From positions 1 to 64,000 of the forward strand of contig NZ_JAJUXI010000010.1 of the NCBI RefSeq assembly GCF_021390515.1: a stretch of 64,000 nucleotides of DNA, written 5' to 3'. Made by a program: the position numbers and the translations under genes. The notes under the pieces were generated by a model. It had not been told where the DNA came from. It saw nothing but the letters and a program-made list of their open reading frames with translations, and did no database searches. Below, piece by piece: positions 17,580 to 26,405 of this stretch; position 1 is the stretch's first letter; each line of letters starts with the position of its first letter. This DNA is from Dyadobacter sp. CY326 (GTDB lineage Bacteria > Bacteroidota > Bacteroidia > Cytophagales > Spirosomataceae).

Positions 17580-18590
17580 TTAAGCTTCCTGCGCTACGCT
17601 TACGAGGTCATGCTTGGCTAAAAACTCAGCGATTTGAACTGTATTTGTTGCAGCCCCTTTGCGAAGGTTGTCTGCTACGATCCACAGGTTCAATGTTTTA
17701 GGCTGAGATTCATCGCGTCGAATGCGGCCTACAAAAGTCTCGTCTTTTCCATGCGCTGTTAACGGCATTGGATAAAGCGCATTTTTAGGATCGTCTTGCA
17801 AGATCACACCTTCCGCTTCGCTCAAAATCTGACGAACTTCGTCCAAATCGAATTCATTTTCGAATTCAATGTTAACCGCCTCAGAATGACCGCCAATAGT
17901 TGGGATGCGAACCGTCGTGGCTGTAACAGCAATGCTGTCGTCGCCCATGATTTTTTTCGTTTCGTTGGTCATTTTCATTTCTTCCTTTGTGTAGCCGTTA
18001 TCCAAAAACACGTCTATATGCGGCAACACATTCAGGTCGATTTGGTGCGGATAAACTTTTCCTCTGCTGTGATCGCCAGCACGTTCCGAGAAAAGCTGGT
18101 CAACCGCCGCCTTACCCGTTCCGGTTACAGATTGGTAAGTCGAAACAACCACGCGTTTCACTTTATATTTTTTGTGCAAAGGATTCAAAACCACCACCAT
18201 TTGAATGGTCGAGCAGTTTGGATTTGCAATGATTTTGTCTTCTTTAGTCAATTCGCCTGCATTGATTTCAGGAACAACCAGCTTTTTGGTCGGGTCCATT
18301 CTCCATGCTGAGGAGTTGTCAATCACTGTAATGCCAGCTTCTGCAAACCTTGGTGCAAGCTCTAATGACGTGCCGCCGCCTGCCGAAAATATTGCTATTT
18401 CAGGTTTGGCTGCAATCGCGTCCTCAAATCCGATTACCTTTATCTGTTTACCCTTGAATGTAACTTCCTTACCAACAGATCTTTCGGATGCAACGGCTAA
18501 TAATTCCGTCACTGGGAAATTACGCTCTTCGAGCACTTTGAGGATTTCGCCGCCCACCAAACCGGTAGCGCCTACTACTGCGATTTTCAT
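17580..18590 (-). CDS. asd: Aspartate-semialdehyde dehydrogenase
   Basis: The 336-residue enzyme reduces aspartyl phosphate to aspartate semialdehyde, the branch point to lysine/diaminopimelate, threonine and methionine. The NADP-binding loop VVGATGLVGGEIL opens the protein. The active-site Cys is Cys126 in NPNCSTIQ, and the catalytic His lies in the GGHSE motif near residue 235. Length is typical. It appears monocistronic. Confidence 0.95.
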   Translation of the reverse strand: MKIAVVGATGLVGGEILKVLEERNFPVTELLAVASERSVGKEVTFKGKQIKVIGFEDAIAAKPEIAIFSAGGGTSLELAPRFAEAGITVIDNSSAWRMDPTKKLVVPEINAGELTKEDKIIANPNCSTIQMVVVLNPLHKKYKVKRVVVSTYQSVTGTGKAAVDQLFSERAGDHSRGKVYPHQIDLNVLPHIDVFLDNGYTKEEMKMTNETKKIMGDDSIAVTATTVRIPTIGGHSEAVNIEFENEFDLDEVRQILSEAEGVILQDDPKNALYPMPLTAHGKDETFVGRIRRDESQPKTLNLWIVADNLRKGAATNTVQIAEFLAKHDLVSVAQEA

Positions 18591-18674
18591 TCTTGCATTG
18601 AGATTAGATATGAAATAATTTAGATTTTGCTCTCACCAAAAAGGCGAAAAGTGCCGCAAAAATACAACGAATTT

Positions 18675-19253
18675 TTAGAAGTTGTAAATAATATCTGGTG
18701 TAATGCACACATTCATAGGCACATCATATTCATCCAAATCACTTATTTTATTAGCTGACGAAAAAAACGAAAGGCCGATTTTCAACGCATTGGGTCTGCA
18801 TTGCGACAAAAAACGGTCATAATAACCGCCTCCATAACCCACCCGGAATCCGTTCATGTCGAATGCGAGCAAAGGAATAAGCACCGCATCCAGTTCGTCG
18901 GCAGTAATCCACTGAGCCTGAACAGGATCAGGCTCAGGAATGCGCCAGCGATTTTCAATGAGCGGCGTGTCATGCTTCAATATATAATGCTGCATTTCCT
19001 TGGTTCCCGGAATAATGTAGGGGACCGCAATTTGCACTTTAGGGAAGCATTCACGGACAATGGAGATAATTTTCCAGGTGTTGACCTCGGTTGCATTTCG
19101 CTGTGGAAGAAATGTGTGAAGTGTGTTAATTTCCTTGTCAGTCAGCAAGTTCCATAGGTTTGCGGCAATTTGATCGTTTGCATGGGCAACGTCTTCCAAC
19201 ATTAATGACTGCCTTTTTTTCAAATATTCCTGTCTTAGTTCAAATTTGGTCAT
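18675..19253 (-). CDS. 5-formyltetrahydrofolate cyclo-ligase
   Basis: A 192-residue cytoplasmic enzyme that converts 5-formyl-THF plus ATP to 5,10-methenyl-THF. The family signature GYGGGYYDRFL is at about residues 138-148, preceded by the LIPLLAFDMNGFRVG strand. The basic N-terminus EYLKKRQSL fits the ATP/folate-binding region. It lies 84 bp from asd on the same strand. Confidence 0.9.
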   Translation of the reverse strand: MTKFELRQEYLKKRQSLMLEDVAHANDQIAANLWNLLTDKEINTLHTFLPQRNATEVNTWKIISIVRECFPKVQIAVPYIIPGTKEMQHYILKHDTPLIENRWRIPEPDPVQAQWITADELDAVLIPLLAFDMNGFRVGYGGGYYDRFLSQCRPNALKIGLSFFSSANKISDLDEYDVPMNVCITPDIIYNF

Positions 19254-19370
19254 TGCAGGAAAACCGTGTTTTTTTAGTTTGCAAGATCAGGAATTTTCGC
19301 CTTTTTATTCTATTGTTCGTACTTTCACGGTCTGATTTCAAAATCTTTAACTATTGTATAGAATTAAGAC

Positions 19371-20582
19371 ATGAGCAAAATTAAAGTTGAGAATCCCGTC
19401 GTTGAGCTGGATGGCGATGAAATGACCCGGATCATCTGGAAGTTTATCAAAGAAAAACTTATTTTACCTTATCTGGACGTAGATATTAAATACTACGATT
19501 TGGGCGTCGAATATCGCGACGAAACCAATGATCAGGTGACAATTGATGCAGCCAATGCAATTAAAGAATATGGTGTTGGTATCAAATGCGCAACCATCAC
19601 GCCTGATGAGGATCGCGTAAAAGAATTCAATTTGAAACAAATGTGGAAATCACCAAACGGAACAATCCGCAATATTTTGGATGGAACCGTTTTCCGTGAG
19701 CCTATCGTGATGAGCAATGTGCCGCGTTTGGTTACAAACTGGACTGCTCCTATCATCGTTGGACGTCACGCATTTGGTGATCAATATAAGGCAACTGATT
19801 TTGTTGTGCCAGGAAAAGGAAAGCTTACCATCAAGTTTGAAGGCGAAGATGGACAAGTGATCGAACACGAAGTGTATCAGTTTAAAGGAGCTGGTGTTGC
19901 TATGGGAATGTACAACATTGACGAGTCGATCCGTGGATTTGCTACTGCTTGTTTCAATGTTGCCTTGGATAAAGGATGGCCATTATATCTTTCGACCAAA
20001 AACACGATCCTTAAAAAATATGACGGTCGCTTCAAGGATATTTTCCAGGAAGTTTACGAAAGCGATTATGCAGGCAAAGTGCATTATGAGCACCGTTTGA
20101 TCGACGACATGGTTGCCTCTGCATTGAAATGGGAAGGAAACTTTGTTTGGGCTTGTAAAAATTATGATGGTGACGTTCAGTCAGATACAGTTGCACAAGG
20201 TTTTGGTTCGCTTGGCTTGATGACATCTGTTTTGGTAACACCAGACGGCAAAACAATGGAAGCTGAGGCAGCGCACGGAACGGTAACACGTCACTATCGC
20301 GAGCACCAAAAAGGGAAACCAACTTCAACAAATCCAATCGCATCGATTTTTGCGTGGACGCGTGGTTTGGCATTCCGTGGTAAATTGGATGGAAACCAGC
20401 CATTGATCGATTTCAGCCATGCACTTGAAAGAGTTTGCATTGAAACGGTCGAAAGCGGTAAAATGACGAAAGATCTTGCAGTGAACATTCATGGAAATGA
20501 TGTGAAACACGGCGAGCATTACTTGTATACAGAAGAATTCCTTGACGCCATTGATGAAAATCTAAAAGCGGCATTGGCTTAA
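19371..20582 (+). CDS. icd: NADP-dependent isocitrate dehydrogenase (eukaryote-like type)
   Basis: The 403-residue protein is the TCA-cycle isocitrate dehydrogenase of the type II (eukaryotic cytosolic-like) subfamily. It shows [14 protein letters not shown] at the N-terminus, [10 protein letters not shown], the substrate-binding SPNGTIRN near residue 95, and the C-terminal catalytic Asp region. The segment [17 protein letters not shown] contains the NADP-specificity residues. It makes 2-oxoglutarate and NADPH. It is followed by a strong terminator. Confidence 0.95.
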   Translation: MSKIKVENPVVELDGDEMTRIIWKFIKEKLILPYLDVDIKYYDLGVEYRDETNDQVTIDAANAIKEYGVGIKCATITPDEDRVKEFNLKQMWKSPNGTIRNILDGTVFREPIVMSNVPRLVTNWTAPIIVGRHAFGDQYKATDFVVPGKGKLTIKFEGEDGQVIEHEVYQFKGAGVAMGMYNIDESIRGFATACFNVALDKGWPLYLSTKNTILKKYDGRFKDIFQEVYESDYAGKVHYEHRLIDDMVASALKWEGNFVWACKNYDGDVQSDTVAQGFGSLGLMTSVLVTPDGKTMEAEAAHGTVTRHYREHQKGKPTSTNPIASIFAWTRGLAFRGKLDGNQPLIDFSHALERVCIETVESGKMTKDLAVNIHGNDVKHGEHYLYTEEFLDAIDENLKAALA

Positions 20583-20602
20583 TTCCGACGAAATATTTGC
20601 TG

Positions 20603-20637
20603 AAAAGCCACCAATTCCTCGTGAATCGGTGGCTTTT
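20603..20637 (+). terminator. Terminator of icd
   Basis: A 10-bp stem AAAAGCCACC (20603-20612) with GGTGGCTTTT (20628-20637) encloses a loop that itself can pair (AATTC/GAAT). A T-run follows. It ends icd transcription and overlaps the upstream TTG-start reading of the next frame, which argues against that start. Confidence 0.85.
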
Positions 20638-20668
20638 TCCGTTTGGTATCATTTTGGTATGCTATATT

Positions 20669-21940
20669 ATGTTACCAAATATTACCCCCATAAATAAGTT
20701 GAACCGAAATACTCTACGCATATTGATGCTGTTCCTTTACCTGGCGTTCACAGGTGTGGAATCTTACAGCCGACCCATGCAAATCCCTGATGATCAGCCA
20801 GTCGCAAAGGCGGACTCGATTGAGAAGATCGTTTTGCAAAAGGACATTATTGACGTGATTAAAAGTCTGCGAAAAAAGCATCGGCAGGATTCTGTCAAAG
20901 TGGATACTATTTTGAAAACGGGGAAGGTTTTGTTCTCTATTGTTCCGGCTTTCGGCTACACATTAACCTCTGGCTTAATCGGTTCAATAAATGTGAATTC
21001 CGCATTTTATTCCAGCGATCCGCATAAAACCAGGATATCGAGCATCACTGCAAACTTCATTTACACGCAATACAAGCAAATTACCGTCCCGCTGCAAGCC
21101 AGCATCTGGACGCGGGATAATGACCTTAACATTCTAACCGATTGGCGTTATTTCAAATATCCGCAGGACACTTACGGACTCGGGCCAAATAGTGAGCTAA
21201 ATAATGCTTCAAAGATTGATTACAAGCACATTCGGCTGCATCAGATAGTTTTGAAAAAAGTGACGGAGTCATTTTATGCCGGAGTCGGTTACTTTTATGA
21301 TTATCGCTGGAACATTCTTCAAGAAGATAGTAACGCCGACGTTCTTAAATATGGCTTGGACCCAAAATCCAGATCCGCCGGTCCGGTTGCCACATTAGTT
21401 TACGACAGCCGCACGAATTCCATTAATCCTGAAAAGGGATTTTACACCAGCGTTCAATATCGGTCGAGCTTGAAAAAGCTTAAAAGCACAAGTAACTGGA
21501 ATTCAGTCATAGTCGATATCCGAAAATATTTCAACCTGCCGCAAGGAAGCAGAAATACGCTTGCATTCTGGAATTACAACTGGCTGATTGTGAGTGGCAA
21601 AGCACCTTATCTCGATCTGCCGAGCACCGGCTGGGACCCGGCAACCGCCATGGGGCGCGGCTACATTCAGGGCCGTTTTCGCAGTCCAAAACTGTTATAT
21701 TTCGAAACAGAATATCGAATGTCCCTCACCCGGAACGGTTTGATCGGGGCAGTCGTTTTCGGAAACGCACAAAGCGTGTCCAACTGGCCCTCAAACAATT
21801 TCACCAAAGTCGCTCCCGGCGGCGGAGTAGGGTTACGAATAAAGGTCAATAAAAAATCCAGAGCCAACGTCGCCATCGACTACGGTTTCGGTATGAAAGG
21901 CTCCCGGGGGTTATTTGTTAATTTGGGAGAAGTGTTTTGA
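20669..21940 (+). CDS. BamA/TamA-type outer-membrane barrel protein
   Basis: The frame is open from a TTG at 20597, inside the icd terminator, so the ATG at 20669 is the better start (423 residues); a third candidate is the ATG at 20726. The N-terminus carries an export signal (TLRILMLFLYLAFTGVES). The rest is a C-terminal Omp85/surface-antigen D15 barrel: GPVATLVYDSRTNSINPEKGFY, the long amphipathic strands, ATAMGRGYIQGRFRS with the conserved RGY/F lid motif, and a terminal aromatic residue in NLGEVF. No POTRA domains are visible, so it is a barrel-only member. Cargo is unknown. Confidence 0.85.
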   Translation: MLPNITPINKLNRNTLRILMLFLYLAFTGVESYSRPMQIPDDQPVAKADSIEKIVLQKDIIDVIKSLRKKHRQDSVKVDTILKTGKVLFSIVPAFGYTLTSGLIGSINVNSAFYSSDPHKTRISSITANFIYTQYKQITVPLQASIWTRDNDLNILTDWRYFKYPQDTYGLGPNSELNNASKIDYKHIRLHQIVLKKVTESFYAGVGYFYDYRWNILQEDSNADVLKYGLDPKSRSAGPVATLVYDSRTNSINPEKGFYTSVQYRSSLKKLKSTSNWNSVIVDIRKYFNLPQGSRNTLAFWNYNWLIVSGKAPYLDLPSTGWDPATAMGRGYIQGRFRSPKLLYFETEYRMSLTRNGLIGAVVFGNAQSVSNWPSNNFTKVAPGGGVGLRIKVNKKSRANVAIDYGFGMKGSRGLFVNLGEVF

Positions 21941-22035
21941 GCTTAATGTAAATGTCAGAGATCCAAGTGGCGCCTTTTGTTTGCCGATTAACAAAGGATA
22001 CTTAACTTTATTGAAGCACACTAAAACATTTACTA

Positions 22036-22242
22036 ATGAACTTACACGCTCAAATAATAGAGGAATCCGGCAGGCCGAAATTTGCGGTTTTGCCAATAGA
22101 TGAATACGAATCGCTTTTGAAAGAGTTATCTGAATTTGATAGCATTGAGGATCTTTCCGATTATTTAAAGGCGATTAAAATCAAGTCAGAAACCAAAACC
22201 TGGCATAGCCTTGACGAAGTCAAAGCCGAGCTGGACATCTGA
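22036..22242 (+). CDS. Phd/YefM-like antitoxin without an adjacent toxin
   Basis: A 68-residue protein beginning MNLHAQIIEESGRPKFAVLP, followed by IDEYESLLKEL, the strand-then-helix pattern of Phd/YefM (prevent-host-death) antitoxins that bind DNA through their N-terminus and a toxin through their C-terminus. The C-terminal part SETKTWHSLDEVKAELDI resembles known tails. The next gene downstream is the convergent rtcB, and no RelE or Doc toxin ORF is nearby. It may be an orphan antitoxin or a repressor. Confidence 0.7.
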   Translation: MNLHAQIIEESGRPKFAVLPIDEYESLLKELSEFDSIEDLSDYLKAIKIKSETKTWHSLDEVKAELDI

Positions 22243-23769
22243 TCAATCCTCCCTCCCTTCTTTTCGGTTCGGATCTGCCATTCGGACGATTTTTGGGGAG
22301 AACTTGGCTAGGACGGAAACGAGATCTGTTTGGGCGGCGATGACGTCGTCTATATTTTTGTAAACCAATGGCGATTCGTCCAGGTCTCCGCCAATGAGCT
22401 GAATGCCGGCATCATCCAGGATTTTGTTCATTTCACTTCGAGTGGTCATCGAAAACGCTTTTGTCCGAGACATGAGCCGCCCGGCGCCGTTTGAGGCGGA
22501 GTTAATTGCTTCCGGACTTCCTTTTCCCCGAATGATGTAACCAGGCTGACTCATTGAACCCGGAATGATTCCCAATTCATTTGTCCCGGCAGGCGTAGCG
22601 CCTTTCCTGTGGACGATCACATCTCGGCCATCCGCCAATTGCTCCCGCCAAGCGAAGTTGTGGTGGTTTTCAATCATTCTCAAAGGCTTATGTCACAATT
22701 CCTTGGCAATTTTATTGTGGATTTCATGATGGTTTGCAGAAGCATATTCTCCCGCCAGATTCATCGCAATCCAATATTCCTGTCCTTCCTGCGTATTCAA
22801 ATCCAGCCACGCAAGATGGGCCGCCTGCTTAGGCAAAACGGTTTTCTGCATAGCGAGTTTGGAAAAATGGTTGGCCACATTCCCGCCAAATCCACGCGAA
22901 CCGGAATGAGAAAGAAGCGATAAATAGGAGCCTTTTGGAAGCATCAAAAGTGCGTCGTCCTCAAAAACGTCAACAATGCCCCACTCAACAAAGTGATTAC
23001 CGGTTCCGGAACTGCCCAATTGCCGGTAAGCTTTGTCTTTAAGCCCCTTTACAATCTTGCTAGATTGCCATTCAGGCCGATCCATTACGCTGTCATCAAA
23101 CTTGCGCGCAGTTTCGCCACCCATTCCGAATTTCGTATTTTCGAGTAAGACTTTTTTAAGCAAATGCGACTCTCGGTTCAAATATTCAGCAGGCAAATTA
23201 AACACAGACATGCACATGCGGCACGCAATGTCAACCCCCACTGCAAATGGAATGACCTTATCTGCCTCAGTCGCGAGCACGCCGCCAATGGGCAGCCCGT
23301 AACCCTGATGTGCATCCGGCATTAATGCGCCTGCAATGGAAATAGGCAGGCTCACGGCGGTTTCCATTTGCGCCAAAGCGCCTTCTTCAATGTGCTCTTT
23401 GCCAAACACTGCGTAATCCAGCTTGTCTTCCCGTAAACTGAATGCATTTTTAGGCTGACTCTCCTTTTCGCTTAATGTTAACACAGCTTCTTCATTGAAT
23501 AACAGCTCTTTACCGGCGTCAGTGAGCGAAATGTTGGCGCCATTTTTCTGACGATCATAAACTGCCTTGGCCAGGTTGGTGACCTTATTTTTGGAAAAAG
23601 CATACTTTTTCGGGTTGCTCAGCATCTTAACCAATGTAAGAAAAACCTTTTCCTTCGAATGTTTGGCTCGCTGGTGAAGGCCATTGGCGACACGCAGCAT
23701 GGGAGTATGCAGTTCATCCGGGATATTGGCCAAAAAATTTATTTCTTCTATGGTTATTGCCGTTTCCAT
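22243..23769 (-). pseudogene. rtcB: RtcB-family RNA ligase interrupted by an in-frame TGA
   Basis: Two ORFs in the same frame (23769-22693 and 22683-22243) together give a 508-codon RtcB with a TGA at codon 359 (22693-22695). The context reads AAG GAA TTG TGA CAT AAG CCT, where relatives I recall have a Gly codon. RtcB joins RNA 2',3'-cyclic phosphate ends to 5'-OH ends using GTP and Mn. The metal ligands are visible: DAHQGYGLPIGGV, VDIACRM with Cys, SHSGSRG, and ENHHNFAW. The guanylylation motif normally HGAGR reads NGAGR, with Asn at codon 427 (22489-22491). Reading past the TGA restores the whole rest of the family. It may be a pseudogene, a sequencing error or a case of readthrough. Confidence 0.8.
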
Positions 23770-23889
23770 TTTGAAAGTTTTTAGGAAATAAATAGTTGTC
23801 CCTGCTTAGACGCAGGTTGTTTCGATCGGTAACGCCTCTTTCTCACAAATCTTTCTTTGCATTACACAAAACAACTCTTAAAAAACACA

Positions 23890-23897
23890 TACCTTTG
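23890..23897 (+). promoter_or_regulatory. Candidate -7 element for the aminotransferase gene
   Basis: TACCTTTG matches TAnnTTTG and lies 54 bp upstream of the ATG. A TTTG at 23856-23859 is 30 bp further upstream, which is longer than the usual spacing. Confidence 0.4.
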
Positions 23898-23951
23898 CGG
23901 GCAATTTGTTCATACAGATAGCAGTCCTTCTTTAACTAAATTAATGTTGCA

Positions 23952-25181
23952 ATGTCCGCAGTAGCAGAGCAAACCCAGGTGGCACCCCGGTTATTGGCCG
24001 ACCGGATCAACGCACTCGAAGAATCTTCGACGCTCGCAATGACCAAAATGGCGCGCGAATTAGCCGCCCAAGGCCACAAAGTAATCAGTCTGAGCGTTGG
24101 AGAGCCAGATTTCAAGACGCCCGCACACATTTGCGAGGCTGCAAAAAAAGCCATTGATGATGGTTTTCACGGGTATTCACCAGTTGCAGGTTACCCTGAT
24201 CTGCGAAAGGCAATTGCTGATAAATTGAAGCGCGACAATAATATAGATTGGAAACCGGAGAATATTGTAGTTTCAACAGGAGCTAAACATTCGCTTGCCA
24301 ATGTAATTCAGGTGCTGATTAACCCGGGCGATGAGGTTGTAATTTTTGCCCCTTATTGGGTTAGTTATTCCGAAATGGTGAAACTGGCTGAGGGTAAATC
24401 AGTTGTGGTCAATGGTGCTTTTGACAATGATTTCAAAGTGACCGCAGCGCAACTTGAAGCCGCCATTACACCACGCACAAAAATCGTGATGTACGCTTCT
24501 CCAAACAACCCAACCGGAGCTGTTTACTCAGAAAAAGAACTAAGAGAGATCGCGGCTGTGATTGAAAAACATGAAGACATTTATGTTTTGGCTGATGAAA
24601 TCTACGAATATATCAACTTCACAGACGAGGGACATTTCAGTATCGGATCCATTCCAGCATTGAAGGAGCGTGTGATTACTGTGAATGGTGTGGCAAAAGG
24701 TTATGCCATGACAGGATGGAGAATTGGATTTACGGCTGCCGCGAAATGGATTGCTGACGGAGTTGAAAAATTGCAAGGCCAGGTGACTTCGGGAACAAAT
24801 TCTATTGCGCAAAAAGCCGCAACAGCTGCATTTAACGGGCCTATGGAACCAACGATTGAAATGACCAAGGCATATGCCCGCCGCAGGGATCTTGTGGTTG
24901 GATTGCTCAAAGACATTCCAGGTTTTAAAGTAAATGTGCCTCAAGGAGCGTTTTACGCATTCCCGGACGTGAGTTTTTATTTTGGAAAATCTGATGGAAC
25001 GACAACGATCAATGACTCGGACGATTTCTCAAACTGGCTTCTGAATAATTCCTACGTTTCAACTGTTGCTGGTTCAGGTTTCGGTGCGCCGGATTGCATT
25101 CGCATCTCGACCGCAGCTGCTGATGAATCACTTGTGGAGGCAGTTCAACGCATTAAGGACGCGGTGGCGACCTTAAAATAA
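23952..25181 (+). CDS. Aspartate aminotransferase (class I, PLP)
   Basis: A 409-residue class I aminotransferase, most likely aspartate/prephenate-type. Visible are the SVGEPDFKTPAHI start motif near residue 50, PNNPTG at 184-189, ADEIYEY at 214-220 with the pyridine-binding Asp215, and the Schiff-base Lys249 in VAKGYAMTGWRIGF. The terminal Arg of the substrate carboxylate site is in CIRISTAA. It transfers amino groups between aspartate and 2-oxoglutarate in the cytoplasm. Confidence 0.9.
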   Translation: MSAVAEQTQVAPRLLADRINALEESSTLAMTKMARELAAQGHKVISLSVGEPDFKTPAHICEAAKKAIDDGFHGYSPVAGYPDLRKAIADKLKRDNNIDWKPENIVVSTGAKHSLANVIQVLINPGDEVVIFAPYWVSYSEMVKLAEGKSVVVNGAFDNDFKVTAAQLEAAITPRTKIVMYASPNNPTGAVYSEKELREIAAVIEKHEDIYVLADEIYEYINFTDEGHFSIGSIPALKERVITVNGVAKGYAMTGWRIGFTAAAKWIADGVEKLQGQVTSGTNSIAQKAATAAFNGPMEPTIEMTKAYARRRDLVVGLLKDIPGFKVNVPQGAFYAFPDVSFYFGKSDGTTTINDSDDFSNWLLNNSYVSTVAGSGFGAPDCIRISTAAADESLVEAVQRIKDAVATLK

Positions 25182-25197
25182 CATTATTTGAAATCAT

Positions 25198-25230
25198 AAA
25201 GGCCTCATAGGTGTTACCTGTGGGGCTTTT
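25198..25230 (+). terminator. Terminator of the aminotransferase gene
   Basis: The arms 25198-25212 and 25216-25230 pair over 15 positions with a few wobble or mismatched pairs and end in TTTT. It lies 16 bp after the stop codon. Confidence 0.7.
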
Positions 25231-25275
25231 GTGTTCAAAGGCAATTGGTTTTGCCGCTAATCGCAATTTTTGATA

Positions 25276-26343
25276 ATGAGTAAATACTATTTTTTAAAAG
25301 TTAAGGAGATAGAAAAGGAGACAGATGAGGCCTCCACCATACACTTCTGGCATCCATTAAACGAAGTCGTGGCTTATAGACCGGGCCAGTTTCTGACTTT
25401 ACTTTTGCCGGTTGACGACAAAAAAATCCGTCGTTCTTATTCCATGTCCAGTTCGCCTTACACGGATGTTTCACTGGCCATCACAATAAAACGTGTTCCG
25501 GGTGGATATGCCTCCAACTTGCTGTTGGACACAATTAAAGAAGGAGATGTCCTTGAAGTGATGGAGCCCATGGGCACATTTTTTCCAAAACAAGCAGATG
25601 ACCAAACCCGGCAAGTCGTTTTCATAGGCGCGGGAAGTGGTGTGACGCCTCTTTTCTCGATGCTCAAATCCATTCTAATGGTAGAGCAGGAAAGTGAGGT
25701 TTTCCTGATTTATGGAAGCAGAAACGAAGACAGCATCATTTTCAGAAAGAAAATCGCTGCTCTTGAAGCCAAGTATGGAAATCGGTTCCAGGTTGTACAC
25801 ACATTGAGCCAGCCATCTGAAACATGGGAAGGGGAGAAGGGGCGCTTAAATAAAAGCCATCTGCTTAAAATAATGGAGAATCTGCCAACATTAAATAAAA
25901 GTGAGGCTGAATTTTTCCTGTGCGGGCCGGATGATATGATGGAAGAAGCGCATAGGGCGCTGTCCATTCTGGCAGTTGAAGACAACAAAATTAGAAAAGA
26001 AAGTTTCCTGACCGCGACTGCGGCACAACCCGGCGAAGTGACTTTGGAAGAGGAAGATGACACTTTAAAGACACGCGAAATCACATTGTTTTACGAAGGT
26101 GCAGAATACAAACTTCCTGTAAAACCGCATGAAACTGTGCTCGAAGCGGCATTGAATATGGACATTGACTTGCCTTATTCTTGTCAGGCAGGAATGTGCA
26201 CGGCTTGTCTGGGAAGATGTGTTTCGGGAAAAGTGCATTTAGATGAAGAGGACGCACTTTCCGAGGCAGAATTGAATGAGGGTTTTATCTTAACCTGCGT
26301 CAGTCACCCCATGAGCGATGATGTGATAATTGAAGTCGAATAG
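25276..26343 (+). CDS. FAD/NAD(P)H reductase with C-terminal 2Fe-2S ferredoxin domain
   Basis: I chose the ATG at 25276 over an upstream TTG at 25270, giving 355 residues. Three domains follow in order: an FAD-binding domain with RRSYSMSSSPY near residue 55, a NAD(P)-binding domain with GSGVTPLFSMLKS near 120 and LCGPDDMMEEAH, and a plant-type ferredoxin domain with CQAGMCTACLGRC and a fourth Cys in LTCVSHP. This is the layout of PaaK/HmpX-type oxygenase reductases. It passes electrons from NAD(P)H to an oxygenase or to a ferredoxin; the partner is not encoded next to it. Confidence 0.88.
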   Translation: MSKYYFLKVKEIEKETDEASTIHFWHPLNEVVAYRPGQFLTLLLPVDDKKIRRSYSMSSSPYTDVSLAITIKRVPGGYASNLLLDTIKEGDVLEVMEPMGTFFPKQADDQTRQVVFIGAGSGVTPLFSMLKSILMVEQESEVFLIYGSRNEDSIIFRKKIAALEAKYGNRFQVVHTLSQPSETWEGEKGRLNKSHLLKIMENLPTLNKSEAEFFLCGPDDMMEEAHRALSILAVEDNKIRKESFLTATAAQPGEVTLEEEDDTLKTREITLFYEGAEYKLPVKPHETVLEAALNMDIDLPYSCQAGMCTACLGRCVSGKVHLDEEDALSEAELNEGFILTCVSHPMSDDVIIEVE

Positions 26344-26356
26344 CAGAAGGACATAA

Positions 26357-26394
26357 AAAACGCAGGTCACGGTTCAATCGGTGACCTGCGTTTT
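26357..26394. terminator. Bidirectional terminator between the reductase and BlaR1-like genes
   Basis: A 14-bp perfect stem (26357-26370 with 26381-26394) separates convergent genes, with A-rich and T-rich flanks. Confidence 0.88.
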
Positions 26395-26405
26395 CGTTTT
26401 AATCG

